DNA of 55,623 nucleotides from Bacteroidota bacterium (GTDB lineage: Bacteria; Bacteroidota; Rhodothermia; Rhodothermales; UBA10348): contig JAQBZH010000017.1 of the NCBI GenBank assembly GCA_027622005.1, forward strand, positions 1 to 55,623. The letters are read 5' to 3'. How positions within the stretch are numbered: position 1 is the stretch's first letter; the number at the start of each line of letters is the position of its first letter. The translations under genes and the position numbers were made by a program. Under the pieces are notes generated by a model. The model made no database searches. It was not told the DNA's origin and worked only from the letters and a program-made list of their open reading frames with translations. Of this stretch, positions 12,281 through 20,314 are shown piece after piece.

Positions 12281-12562
12281 ATGCTGAAACAGATTTATAT
12301 TACGTTTGGTGAGGCTGGTGCGTTTATCATCGCCATCGCCATGTGCCTAGTCGCTTTGGCTTGGTTGCTTGCACTGACCGGTACGGTTACGCGGAGTATG
12401 CAACAGTGGAAGAAGGCGAGCCTCTTGGTTTTACTTTCGATTGCACCCCCTGCTTCCATTCCCATCTTGATTGCGTTCCTTATTAATGATCGCAAAGTGT
12501 CCCCGGTAGTAGCGGTTCGGAGACCTTCCACTAGCTTAACTCCGCATAAAAAGGTTCTTTAA
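12281..12562 (+). CDS. Small two-span membrane protein, unknown function
   Basis: This 93-residue protein has two predicted membrane helices (about residues 12-36 and 46-68), a short basic loop (TRSMQQWKKAS) between them and a basic C-terminal tail. I do not recognise a family. It starts 86 nt after the rpoC terminator and stands alone on the + strand before a Gfo/Idh gene. The hydrophobic pattern with positively charged connecting loops favours a real protein over a chance reading frame. Confidence 0.6.
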   Translation: MLKQIYITFGEAGAFIIAIAMCLVALAWLLALTGTVTRSMQQWKKASLLVLLSIAPPASIPILIAFLINDRKVSPVVAVRRPSTSLTPHKKVL

Positions 12563-12629
12563 CTCGACTATTCAGGTGGCTGAAAGGGCTGGGATAGCGT
12601 AGTTTGGCAGGGTAAAACCTACCTAAACC

Positions 12630-13700
12630 ATGCAGCGGAAGACCGGAAACAGAGCGATAGAAATCGGAATCATTGGTACTGGAATGATGGCGCATTCACA
12701 TGCCATCTCTTTCCAACGCATTCCCGGCGTTCGAATTACGGCCTGTTGCGACACCGACCCGAATCGAGCCACGGCTTTTGCCAAATTATTCGGCATTCCC
12801 CACGTCTTTTCTGACCACAACCAATTGCTGCAGCATGCTGGCCTAACCGCTGTGTCAATCGTAACGACGGATGACGTTCACCCGGAAATTGCCATCGCGG
12901 CAGCCCGAGAAAAAATCTCCGTTTTATGTGAGAAGCCGTTGGCATTGACAACGGAGTTGGCGGTTGAAATGGCAGATGAAGCAGAGCGTTCGGGAATCGT
13001 CGCTATGGTTAATTTCTCCTATCGCAGATCGGCTGCCCTTTGCGCCGCACAAAAACTGGTTTCTGCAGGATCAATCGGTCAAATACGTCATGTTCGAGCC
13101 CACTACCTTCAATCCTGGCTGGTTTCCGATGCCTGGGGTGACTGGAAAACGGGCCCCCAATGGCTCTGGCGATTGTCAAAAAGTCACGGCAGCCTTGGAG
13201 TTTTGGGAGATGTCGGGATCCATTTGTTAGACTTCGCTACGTATCCCGTTGGCCCGATTAAAGATGTTCAGTGCCGACTGACAAACCTTACCAAAAATGA
13301 AGGCAATCCCATCGGACCCTATACTCTTGATGCCAACGATTCCGCCAGCATTTCGTGTACTTATGAGAACGGCGCTATGGGGGTGTTTCAGCTTTCGCGA
13401 TGGGCCACGGGGCACCTGAACAGCGTTGAAATTTCCATCCACGGCGACCTGGGGGCCATCGCCATCAATCTAGATGAATCCTATTCCAACTTGAAAATAT
13501 GCCGCGGAAAAAACGTTCATAAGGCCAAATGGGAATTGCGATCATACGAAGCGGCACCGTCGGTATACGAACTGTTCGTTCGCGCGCTTCGAAATAGAAA
13601 ATCTCTGGAACCAACTTTCCGGCGAGGAGCAGAAGTCCAAAAAATGCTGGCGGCTTGCCAGCTTTCTGCTGAAACGGGTCAAACTCAGGTCGTTAGGTAG
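12630..13700 (+). CDS. Gfo/Idh/MocA family NAD(P)-dependent oxidoreductase
   Basis: This 356-residue cytoplasmic enzyme is of the glucose-fructose oxidoreductase/inositol dehydrogenase class, which oxidises or reduces sugars and cyclitols. It has an N-terminal Rossmann motif GIIGTGMM (residues 13-20), the EKP signature at 101-103, and a conserved GDVGIHLLDFA helix that normally carries catalytic Asp/His. No signal peptide is visible, unlike the second Gfo/Idh gene near 32.2 kb. It is convergent with a TIM-barrel sugar isomerase-like gene 51 nt away; such pairs usually act on the same sugar. The substrate cannot be told from sequence. Confidence 0.88.
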   Translation: MQRKTGNRAIEIGIIGTGMMAHSHAISFQRIPGVRITACCDTDPNRATAFAKLFGIPHVFSDHNQLLQHAGLTAVSIVTTDDVHPEIAIAAAREKISVLCEKPLALTTELAVEMADEAERSGIVAMVNFSYRRSAALCAAQKLVSAGSIGQIRHVRAHYLQSWLVSDAWGDWKTGPQWLWRLSKSHGSLGVLGDVGIHLLDFATYPVGPIKDVQCRLTNLTKNEGNPIGPYTLDANDSASISCTYENGAMGVFQLSRWATGHLNSVEISIHGDLGAIAINLDESYSNLKICRGKNVHKAKWELRSYEAAPSVYELFVRALRNRKSLEPTFRRGAEVQKMLAACQLSAETGQTQVVR

Positions 13701-13751
13701 AGATAAGTGGCGTCGCAGTAACGAAGGAAAGCTTGCTCTATCTATCCCGTG

Positions 13752-14627
13752 CTATTTCGTTCGTGCCCGGCAGGTCTTCAAGTAGGCAAGGGCATTGCGC
13801 TGCCCCTCAAGTTCTCGATCGTCTTTGAATACCGGATCGTGCCATCCTTCTATATCGATGGTGCCCTTGTAGTTACCCGTCTTTAAGATCCGAATAACTT
13901 CAGTCCAATCTGAATCTCCTAGACCCGGAAATCGATGATCAACCATCGATTGAGAGCCGTGAATCCCATACTTTTTTATGGTATCAGGGTAAACGTTGGC
14001 GCATTTGCCATGAACGTGAAATACGCGGTCAACCCAAAGGGGCAATTGTTGGATGGGGTCAATCAAATTGGCCATTTGGTGGCACGTTTCCCATTCTAAA
14101 CCTACGTTTGTCGATGGCAAAGCGTTAAACATCAATTCCCAAGCGTCCGGGCCATGAGCCAGATTCCAGTCTCCCAACTTCCACGTGCCACCCATCGCGC
14201 AGTTTTCAAACGCGATTCGAACTCCGTAACGCGCGGCCTTTTCAGCTAAAGGCTCAAAAAAGGACTTAAAGGCTGGGATCGATGCGGGTATAGGTTGATT
14301 TCTGAGCCTCCCGGTAAAACAGGAAACGATGGATGTCCCGAAAAGGGGAGCATGTTCGACGGCCGCTTGCAAGCTCCTTCGTGTTTCTGCGGCCATTTCG
14401 TCCGATTCCAATGGATTGCCGTATACACCAATCGCTGAAATGGGTATGGCAACCGGTTCTAATACCCTAAGGACCTGATCGGACAATTGTTGTAGCCCCA
14501 CCTGCCCAATAGTCTGCCAGAAAGTCAATTGAAATGATTCAAAACCATCGGGAATGATGTTCGCCATGTAGGCAGCCGGGTTGGGAATCAATCCGTCCAC
14601 CATCGTGCCTATGGGTATCCGGTCCAT
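13752..14627 (-). CDS. Sugar phosphate isomerase/epimerase-like TIM-barrel protein
   Basis: This 291-residue protein is of the xylose-isomerase-like TIM-barrel superfamily (AP endonuclease 2 fold). Likely metal ligands are visible in order: Glu in AFENCAMGG, Glu in VGLEWETCHQ, His in FHVHGKCA, and Glu in DIEGWHDP. There is no signal peptide. It lies 12 nt downstream of the phosphodiester glycosidase lipoprotein gene on the same strand, so the two are likely one operon, facing a Gfo/Idh oxidoreductase. The exact substrate is unknown. Confidence 0.82.
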   Translation of the reverse strand: MDRIPIGTMVDGLIPNPAAYMANIIPDGFESFQLTFWQTIGQVGLQQLSDQVLRVLEPVAIPISAIGVYGNPLESDEMAAETRRSLQAAVEHAPLFGTSIVSCFTGRLRNQPIPASIPAFKSFFEPLAEKAARYGVRIAFENCAMGGTWKLGDWNLAHGPDAWELMFNALPSTNVGLEWETCHQMANLIDPIQQLPLWVDRVFHVHGKCANVYPDTIKKYGIHGSQSMVDHRFPGLGDSDWTEVIRILKTGNYKGTIDIEGWHDPVFKDDRELEGQRNALAYLKTCRARTK

Positions 14628-14639
14628 TACGGGCTTAGT

Positions 14640-15614
14640 CTAATTGGTGTCATTCAGACAATGAATCCCAATAGCGGATACAATTTCCCGTTGAAACGTG
14701 CCACCTGTCGGTAAATTCAACAATTCATTCTTTACGACTAAAGTCGAAGAACCGCCCCCATCTAGGTTGACTGCGTTGACTGCCCCGATAGCTTTCATCA
14801 ATCCGGCTAGTTCAGCCAATGAAACGCCTCGACTATTTCTCTGGCGGCCGTCTACCACCATAAGGAGTAAGTTACCGTCTTTATCAATTCCAGCCGCAGT
14901 TCGCGGGTGAATGTCCGGAATGGTCGTTCCAAAAAATACTTCTTCATCAACAGAAATGGCGCTTTGGCCGTTCAGCAATATGGTCGGACCTGCTTCGATC
15001 GCATCATGAATAGGCCAATTGCGCGCCGTTTCCAATGAATCTAGTTCTCCAGGAATTCCCGGAGCATTGACGATGGGCGATTTCCAGATAAAAACAGAAT
15101 CCTCGTTTGAGGATACCCAGCCTATTTCAGGTCTGTTCTCATTGTCAAAACCAATAGCCGATCGGTGGACGGGATACCTGACATTGTCCTTAACAATTCC
15201 TGGGGTCGCAGCGTGAATCATCCTTCCATTGGCCTTCAACAGTCCAATATGTGAGTACAAATCATTTTCTTCCTTAAAATATCCACCATTGACAATGATA
15301 CAGGCTCCCGATTGCTCGGCGAACTGAACAGCGGACTGTCTACCGTCAGTATCGGTAGAAGACAGGACTTCAACATCCACCATCGGATCGGACGGGTCTA
15401 CCTTTATAAACCATGCCTTGAGGGGGAGATCTTCGTCTTCTCCTGCCCATACCTGAATAGAATTGGGCATTCCGGCACGTTCGCTGTCGAATTTATTCCA
15501 AGTGACGTTCATAACGCTGGCGCCGGAGCGAGGGGGCTCGGAGTCGCAACTCGCAAGGGACACCGTTGCGATCACGCCAAAAGCGACCTTAGAAATCCAT
15601 TTAATTGTAGACAC
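14640..15614 (-). CDS. Phosphodiester glycosidase (NAGPA-type) domain lipoprotein
   Basis: This 324-residue protein begins at a GTG with a lipoprotein signal: a hydrophobic stretch ending in LASC, lipidated Cys about residue 23. The domain is that of N-acetylglucosamine-1-phosphodiester alpha-N-acetylglucosaminidase and related bacterial exopolysaccharide proteins. Its hallmarks are IIVNGGYF in the first half and the near C-terminal AVNLDGGGSSTLVV. The family removes sugar from phosphodiester-linked glycans. It is likely outer-membrane anchored, and co-transcribed with the TIM-barrel gene. Confidence 0.85.
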   Translation of the reverse strand: MSTIKWISKVAFGVIATVSLASCDSEPPRSGASVMNVTWNKFDSERAGMPNSIQVWAGEDEDLPLKAWFIKVDPSDPMVDVEVLSSTDTDGRQSAVQFAEQSGACIIVNGGYFKEENDLYSHIGLLKANGRMIHAATPGIVKDNVRYPVHRSAIGFDNENRPEIGWVSSNEDSVFIWKSPIVNAPGIPGELDSLETARNWPIHDAIEAGPTILLNGQSAISVDEEVFFGTTIPDIHPRTAAGIDKDGNLLLMVVDGRQRNSRGVSLAELAGLMKAIGAVNAVNLDGGGSSTLVVKNELLNLPTGGTFQREIVSAIGIHCLNDTN

Positions 15615-15751
15615 GTCGAAAGCGAAAAGGTGGATAGGATTGTCCTAAGTGAAGTCCACCAAATGTACGTTCTTTTTGTGTAACTCGATTCTTTGTTTTA
15701 CGTGCAAACCTATTCATTGTGCGAATGGTCTAAAATGTGTACCCGAATTAC

Positions 15752-16345
15752 ATGAATCCCCGCGACTTCGACCTTATTCAAGCTGCAAAGGCCGGAGATA
15801 ATCGAGCTTTTGACGAACTGATACGACTGTATGACAAACGTATTTTGCAGGTTGCCCATGGAATTATGGGAAACATGCAGGATGCTTACGACGCGTATCA
15901 GGAAGGAGTCATTCGGGCACACAAAAAACTGCAATCGTTTCGCTTTGAGAGTTCTTTTAATACTTGGTTGACCCGGATTGTAATCAATCAAGCATTGAAC
16001 ATGAAGAAAAAACTTCGGGTTAGGCGATTTTTATCGTTCGACGAACCGGAATCAATTTCTTCAAGTTATATGGAAGATGATCAATTGGGTGCCGATGAGA
16101 TTATGATACAAAGTGAGTTATCTAATCAGATCAAACGAAGCCTGGAGAATCTGTCCGATCGTGAACGTGCCGTTTTCGTATTGAAGCACATGCACGGATA
16201 TAAATTGAGGGAGATCGCCGCCATGATCGATTGCGCAGAGGGAACGGTAAAAAACTATTTGTTCAGGGCAACACGAAAGATGCGTGACGAATTGGGTGCT
16301 TTTAGAAATGTGACAGTGGATGGGAAGGAGGCAGCCGCATTATGA
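15752..16345 (+). CDS. ECF-type RNA polymerase sigma factor
   Basis: This sigma-70 family factor of about 197 residues has region 2 (FDELIRLYDKRILQVAHGIM ... FNTWLTRIVINQALN) and region 4 (LSDRERAVFVLKHMHGYKLR ... CAEGTVKNYLFRATRKMRDE), and lacks regions 1 and 3. ATG 15752 (MNPRDFDLIQ) is preferred; an in-frame GTG at 15737 would add five residues. It overlaps the next gene, an anti-sigma factor, by 4 nt (ATGA), the usual sign of translational coupling. It probably directs the following DUF4097 genes and its own operon. Confidence 0.9.
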   Translation: MNPRDFDLIQAAKAGDNRAFDELIRLYDKRILQVAHGIMGNMQDAYDAYQEGVIRAHKKLQSFRFESSFNTWLTRIVINQALNMKKKLRVRRFLSFDEPESISSSYMEDDQLGADEIMIQSELSNQIKRSLENLSDRERAVFVLKHMHGYKLREIAAMIDCAEGTVKNYLFRATRKMRDELGAFRNVTVDGKEAAAL

Positions 16346-17301
16346 ATTACAATTGCTCTCACAATCAAGAGGACCTCGTCCTTCGTTATTACGACGAATT
16401 GAACGAATCAGATCGTCTGGCTGTTGATGCACGTTTGCTGGTTTGTGAATCGTGCAAAAGTGCCTACGAATCGATTCTGTCCTTAAGCGATGTGGTACCA
16501 CGCCAACCAACTTTTACTCCGGACGATGCGTCCATGGACGCAATTCGGAACTCGATTTCTCAAAGGGTTCTGAACGCAAGAAAACCCAGAGAGGCGGCCT
16601 CTTACAGCCTCATTCCCGGATTTCGCCGTTCCTTTCAATGGAGCTTGGTGGCTGCAATGGTCCTTTTTTCATTTTTTGTGGGCAGATTGACTTTCCAATC
16701 TGGTAATGAGGGTCGATTAGCCGATAATTCCGAAGGGTTAGCTCTGGAAGCGCCCGAACGAATTTCAGGGATTGAACTCGATCCCTCAGACGGCATGGTA
16801 GAAATTATTTACGAAAAGGCGACCCAAGTGGAAGTTTCAGGAGTTATCCGAGATTCCAATGTCCAAGCTTTACTCAGAACCGCCCTAATGGATACGGAGA
16901 ACCCGGCAAGTAGGCTTTCTGCCGCTCGCGTACTGTCTGAGTCGAATTTCGAGAGCTTCAAACCGGATGACGCCTTAGTTAGTGCATTACAAATCGTTTT
17001 GGAGACTGATCCGAACCAGGGTATCCGGCTTCAGACGATTAAAGCTATGAGGTCTTTGTTCGTGGTTGCTCCAATTTCAGAAGGATTAAAGAAGCAACTG
17101 TTTGGTGTGCTTTTAAATGATCCAAACAGTGCTGTTCGAATCGAAACGCTCGAATTATTGACGCAAAACGAGCGTGTAACGCTAGAGTGGAAGTCAATTT
17201 TGGAAGCAGCACAACTCGACATCAATCCGCTCATTAGAAACAAGGCTCAAAATGCTTTGAATGGATTAATAACCTCGGGCCGATTAGAAGAGTTAAAATG
17301 A
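16342..17301 (+). CDS. Anti-sigma factor with degenerate zinc finger, one membrane span and HEAT-like repeats
   Basis: This 319-residue protein is translationally coupled to the sigma factor. The N-terminal 45 residues resemble an anti-sigma zinc finger (C5, H7, then C35 and C38 in CESC). The His that normally lies four residues before the CxxC is an Arg, so metal binding is uncertain. A single membrane helix spans about residues 101-117. The C-terminal half (about 170-315) is made of helical HEAT-like repeats that would lie outside the cytoplasmic membrane, plausibly a sensor or protein-binding surface. The next gene overlaps it by 4 nt. Confidence 0.8.
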   Translation: MNYNCSHNQEDLVLRYYDELNESDRLAVDARLLVCESCKSAYESILSLSDVVPRQPTFTPDDASMDAIRNSISQRVLNARKPREAASYSLIPGFRRSFQWSLVAAMVLFSFFVGRLTFQSGNEGRLADNSEGLALEAPERISGIELDPSDGMVEIIYEKATQVEVSGVIRDSNVQALLRTALMDTENPASRLSAARVLSESNFESFKPDDALVSALQIVLETDPNQGIRLQTIKAMRSLFVVAPISEGLKKQLFGVLLNDPNSAVRIETLELLTQNERVTLEWKSILEAAQLDINPLIRNKAQNALNGLITSGRLEELK

Positions 17302-18560
17302 TTCGGATAACGATATATAAACTGTTGGCTGTAATTCTTTTAATTGGTGTAGGGGCCGTTCAGGAACTCCATGCGCAAACTGTTGAAGGGCGATCCGGTA
17401 ACTGGCGGTCTGTTGTTCAACACGACGCCGATGCCTCTGGTGCAAAAGAATTGCGCGTTGATCATATTGTTGGAAACGTCACTGTAAAAGGCGCACAAAC
17501 GTCTAGAATTACGATTATAGAGCGTTTGTCATTGACTTCTGATTCAGAAAATCAAGCTCGAACGGCTGCATCATCCTCCAAATTGGTCGTTCTCCGGACG
17601 GGAAATACGATTGAACTATCCAGTTCGGATAAGACTTACCCGGTGCGAGGGGCATCTTATGAAATAACTGTCCCGTTTGCTTTGCGGATTTATGTAGACA
17701 TTTCTTCGGGCAATGTCCTCGTATCAGGCGTTCAAAATGTGATTCATCTGGAAACGGGATCCGGCAATCTTGACGTTAAAAATGTGGTAGGCCCCGTAGA
17801 AATGCGGTCAGGTGCGGGAAACGTAAATGGGGACACGATTCAAAAAGAGACCGTATTAAATACGGGCGCTGGAAATGTGACCGTCAGGGCTACCAAGTCT
17901 ACGCTGACAGTCACTTCGGGCGGTGGCAATGTAAGCATCGAAGAGGCCACCGGAAATGTGAGCTTGACAACCGCCGGAGGCAATGTAAACATCAATAAAA
18001 TTGGTGGAGATGCCCGATTGTTTACTTCTGGCGGAGATATCTCAGCACAAGACGTTCGGGGGAGTTTGAGTGCGTCAACGTCAGGCGGGGAAATCGATAT
18101 GTCCAATATGTCTGGCTCCGTAGACGTAAGCACGAGCGGAGGTAGTATCAAAGGTCGCAATTTTGCAGGCTGGATTAATGCGGAAACCAATGCCGGCGAT
18201 GTCCGCCTGACCGGCGTTAGAAATGGGTTTAACTTGATTTCCGAAGTTGGCAATGTGCATGTGGAATTGGAAGATTCGAAATTTTTGGCTACTGGAAACG
18301 CTTCAATTGACGGCCGATATGGGAACGTAACCCTAGTTGTTCCGCGCAATATGAATGGTCTTATTTCTGCAATGGTATTCGAAAGCGGCTCTGTTGAGTT
18401 CAAAAATCCCGGATCGGCGGTCGAAACGATTCGGGAGCGTCCATCATCGAAAGGCGAATCTCTTCGGCGGGCAGAATACAAATTGGGTTCTGGTGGAGGT
18501 CGTATTGCTCTTAGCACGAGGTCTGGAAGAATTGATTTATCAATCCGGAAAAACGACTAG
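17298..18560 (+). CDS. Exported DUF4097-type beta-repeat protein
   Basis: This 420-residue protein has a signal peptide ending near LHAQ (about residue 27). From about residue 130 it is built of short, regular beta repeats with a recurring x-GG-[ND]-[VI] turn (SGGGNVSI, TAGGNVNI, TSGGDISA, TSGGEIDM, TSGGSIKG), predicted to form a right-handed beta-helix-like rod. This is the DUF4097/DUF4098 putative adhesin architecture. It overlaps the anti-sigma gene by 4 nt and so belongs to the sigma operon. The biochemical function is not known. Confidence 0.8.
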   Translation: MIRITIYKLLAVILLIGVGAVQELHAQTVEGRSGNWRSVVQHDADASGAKELRVDHIVGNVTVKGAQTSRITIIERLSLTSDSENQARTAASSSKLVVLRTGNTIELSSSDKTYPVRGASYEITVPFALRIYVDISSGNVLVSGVQNVIHLETGSGNLDVKNVVGPVEMRSGAGNVNGDTIQKETVLNTGAGNVTVRATKSTLTVTSGGGNVSIEEATGNVSLTTAGGNVNINKIGGDARLFTSGGDISAQDVRGSLSASTSGGEIDMSNMSGSVDVSTSGGSIKGRNFAGWINAETNAGDVRLTGVRNGFNLISEVGNVHVELEDSKFLATGNASIDGRYGNVTLVVPRNMNGLISAMVFESGSVEFKNPGSAVETIRERPSSKGESLRRAEYKLGSGGGRIALSTRSGRIDLSIRKND

Positions 18561-18636
18561 AGCTGACACCGAAAGTAACCTATTTAGCTGCTCTTACGTA
18601 ATTCAACAAACGAAGTATTTAGACTAGAGGAAAACA

Positions 18637-19542
18637 ATGGGAAGTATTTTAAGAAGATCGTTGGCAGCTTTATTCGCTGTACTGATTGTTGGAATGATTC
18701 ATTTCGACGTAAAGGCTCAAGAAGCAATTAAGAGGTCGTTTGATGTAAATCCCGGCGGTACTCTTGTTCTTGATATCGATCAAGGGACGATACGGGTGGA
18801 GCCAGGTTCGGATAGTAAAGTGTCCGTTGAGATGGTTCGTCGCGTGAAAGGAGCTTCAGATCAAAAGGTCAAAGAGATATTGGCCCGGCACGAATACGTC
18901 ATCGAATCGAGAGGCAACAAGGTCGTGGTTGATTCCAGGTTTGACAAAGATTCTGACGGCGATGGGGCGTGGCGACGTTGGAAAAATGATGCCAATTTCT
19001 CGTTGGAGGTTACGGTTTGGGTACCTCGTTCGTTCGACGTAGAATTTACGACCGGAGCAGGCAACATTACGATTGCTGATCTGGAAGGCACGGTTAGAGG
19101 TCGGACTGGGGCTGGAAATATTGTACTTGGCGAGATCAATGGAAGCATTGAAATATCGTCAGGGGCAGGAAATATCGATGTAGCCGGGGCACGTGGGATG
19201 ATTTATGCGGAGTCCGGGGCTGGCAATATCACGCTGGAAAATGTGCAGGGTAAGATTAATGTGGGTACAGGGGCCGGAAATGTCATAGCCTCAATCACGA
19301 ACGCACTCAGTGGTGATTCCGAACTGAGTTCCGGAGCTGGAAACGTCACGGTTTATCTAGATCGGTCGGTTGGCGCACGGGTGGATGGACAGGCCAGTAT
19401 TGGAAGCGCAAAAACTGATTTCAATTTAAAAGTGCAAGGAAAGTGGATGTCCAAGTCTTTTGAGGGGAGCGTCAATGGAGGCGGGCCTTCGTTGTCGATT
19501 CACAGCGGCGTGGGAAATGTGTCCTTGAAGAAAAACAAATAG
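18637..19542 (+). CDS. Second exported DUF4097-type beta-repeat protein
   Basis: This 301-residue relative of the preceding gene has a signal peptide ending near VKAQ. The repeat core is very regular, with the unit GAGN[IV] recurring at roughly 18-20 residue spacing (TTGAGNIT, RTGAGNIV, SSGAGNID, ESGAGNIT, GTGAGNVI, SSGAGNVT). It lies 76 nt after the first DUF4097 gene and ends the operon before a strong hairpin. The pair probably arose by duplication and divergence. Function is unknown, likely periplasmic or surface-located. Confidence 0.8.
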   Translation: MGSILRRSLAALFAVLIVGMIHFDVKAQEAIKRSFDVNPGGTLVLDIDQGTIRVEPGSDSKVSVEMVRRVKGASDQKVKEILARHEYVIESRGNKVVVDSRFDKDSDGDGAWRRWKNDANFSLEVTVWVPRSFDVEFTTGAGNITIADLEGTVRGRTGAGNIVLGEINGSIEISSGAGNIDVAGARGMIYAESGAGNITLENVQGKINVGTGAGNVIASITNALSGDSELSSGAGNVTVYLDRSVGARVDGQASIGSAKTDFNLKVQGKWMSKSFEGSVNGGGPSLSIHSGVGNVSLKKNK

Positions 19543-19566
19543 TAAGTTTCTTATTTGATTTTTATG

Positions 19567-19597
19567 AGTGGGGGCGCGACATTGTCGCGCCCCCACT
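19567..19597 (+). terminator. Terminator hairpin after the DUF4097 operon
   Basis: A perfect 14-bp stem (19567-19580 with 19584-19597, core gggggcgcgac) with a 3-nt loop lies 24 nt past the stop codon. The downstream tract is only gctgttt, so release may not be purely intrinsic. It separates the sigma/DUF4097 operon from the fatty-acid operon. Confidence 0.7.
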
Positions 19598-19651
19598 GCT
19601 GTTTAAGGGCGGTTCGAACGGGTCTTGCACCGAATACTTTCATCTATTAAC

Positions 19652-19664
19652 TTAACAGTGTTAA
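19652..19664 (+). promoter_or_regulatory. Candidate operator for the TetR regulator
   Basis: The inverted repeat ttaac-agt-gttaa is perfect over 5-bp arms and lies 36 nt before the start of the TetR gene, the first gene of the beta-oxidation operon. Autoregulation through a palindrome just upstream is usual for TetR repressors. This is an inference from position and symmetry only. Confidence 0.4.
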
Positions 19665-19700
19665 CCCCTTCGGTTGAATTAGGACATGAAAGGCTAGGTT

Positions 19701-20312
19701 ATGTCTAGGAACCCCGATTCCGGATTGCAACGACTCATTTTAGACACGGCAAGGAAGTTGCTCTTTACCGAAGGGTATGCGCGGCTATCCATGCGAAAAA
19801 TCGCACAACGGATTGGGTATAGTGCGACGAGTATCTACCTACATTATGGCAACAAAGACGAATTGGTTCACGCCCTGATTGATGAGGGGGTGGATCTTCT
19901 CCACGAGGAGTTGTGCGCCGCGTACGATGGCAGCCAGGAGCCTATCGAACAGCTCAGCGAGATGTTTTTGGCCTATATCAACTTTGGATTAACCCGGCCG
20001 GAGTACTACGAAATCATGTATGTGCTTCACCCGGAATATATGACCCGATATCCCGCCGAAAAGTACCGAAAAGCGCGACGGAATCTAGAAATGATCGCAT
20101 CAGCTATTTCGAGCGGAGTTAAAAGTGGGCAGTTCGAAACACATGATCCCATGCTTTGCGCCAACTTGGCCTGGACCCAGTTGCACGGCGTGGTCACCCT
20201 ATTGAATTCCGAACGGGTAGATAAGCGAATTCCCTCAGAAACGCTGATTGCGGCCTCTGGCAGTCACATTATTCGCTCCCTTCTTAAAAATCAAACTCAG
20301 GTGGAGGTGTAA
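19701..20312 (+). CDS. TetR/AcrR family transcriptional regulator (probable beta-oxidation repressor)
   Basis: This 203-residue protein has the TetR N-terminal helix-turn-helix (SMRKIAQRIGYSATSIYLHY, about residues 30-50) followed by an all-helical ligand domain. Its stop codon lies two nucleotides before the acyl-CoA synthetase start, so it is the first gene of a beta-oxidation operon. TetR regulators in this position (FadR of Bacillus, PsrA-like proteins) are released from DNA by long-chain acyl-CoA; the same ligand is inferred here. Confidence 0.87.
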   Translation: MSRNPDSGLQRLILDTARKLLFTEGYARLSMRKIAQRIGYSATSIYLHYGNKDELVHALIDEGVDLLHEELCAAYDGSQEPIEQLSEMFLAYINFGLTRPEYYEIMYVLHPEYMTRYPAEKYRKARRNLEMIASAISSGVKSGQFETHDPMLCANLAWTQLHGVVTLLNSERVDKRIPSETLIAASGSHIIRSLLKNQTQVEV

Positions 20313-20314
20313 AC

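Noticed and set aside
17840-18517. 225-codon open frame on the - strand inside the first DUF4097 gene
   Set aside because: It arises because the repeats of the real gene lack stops in this antisense frame; the product is Pro/Ser-rich low complexity with no start context.
17298-19542. Repeated DNA motifs resembling a CRISPR array
   Set aside because: The repeats are degenerate, in frame and encode the beta repeats of two exported proteins; there are no unique spacers.
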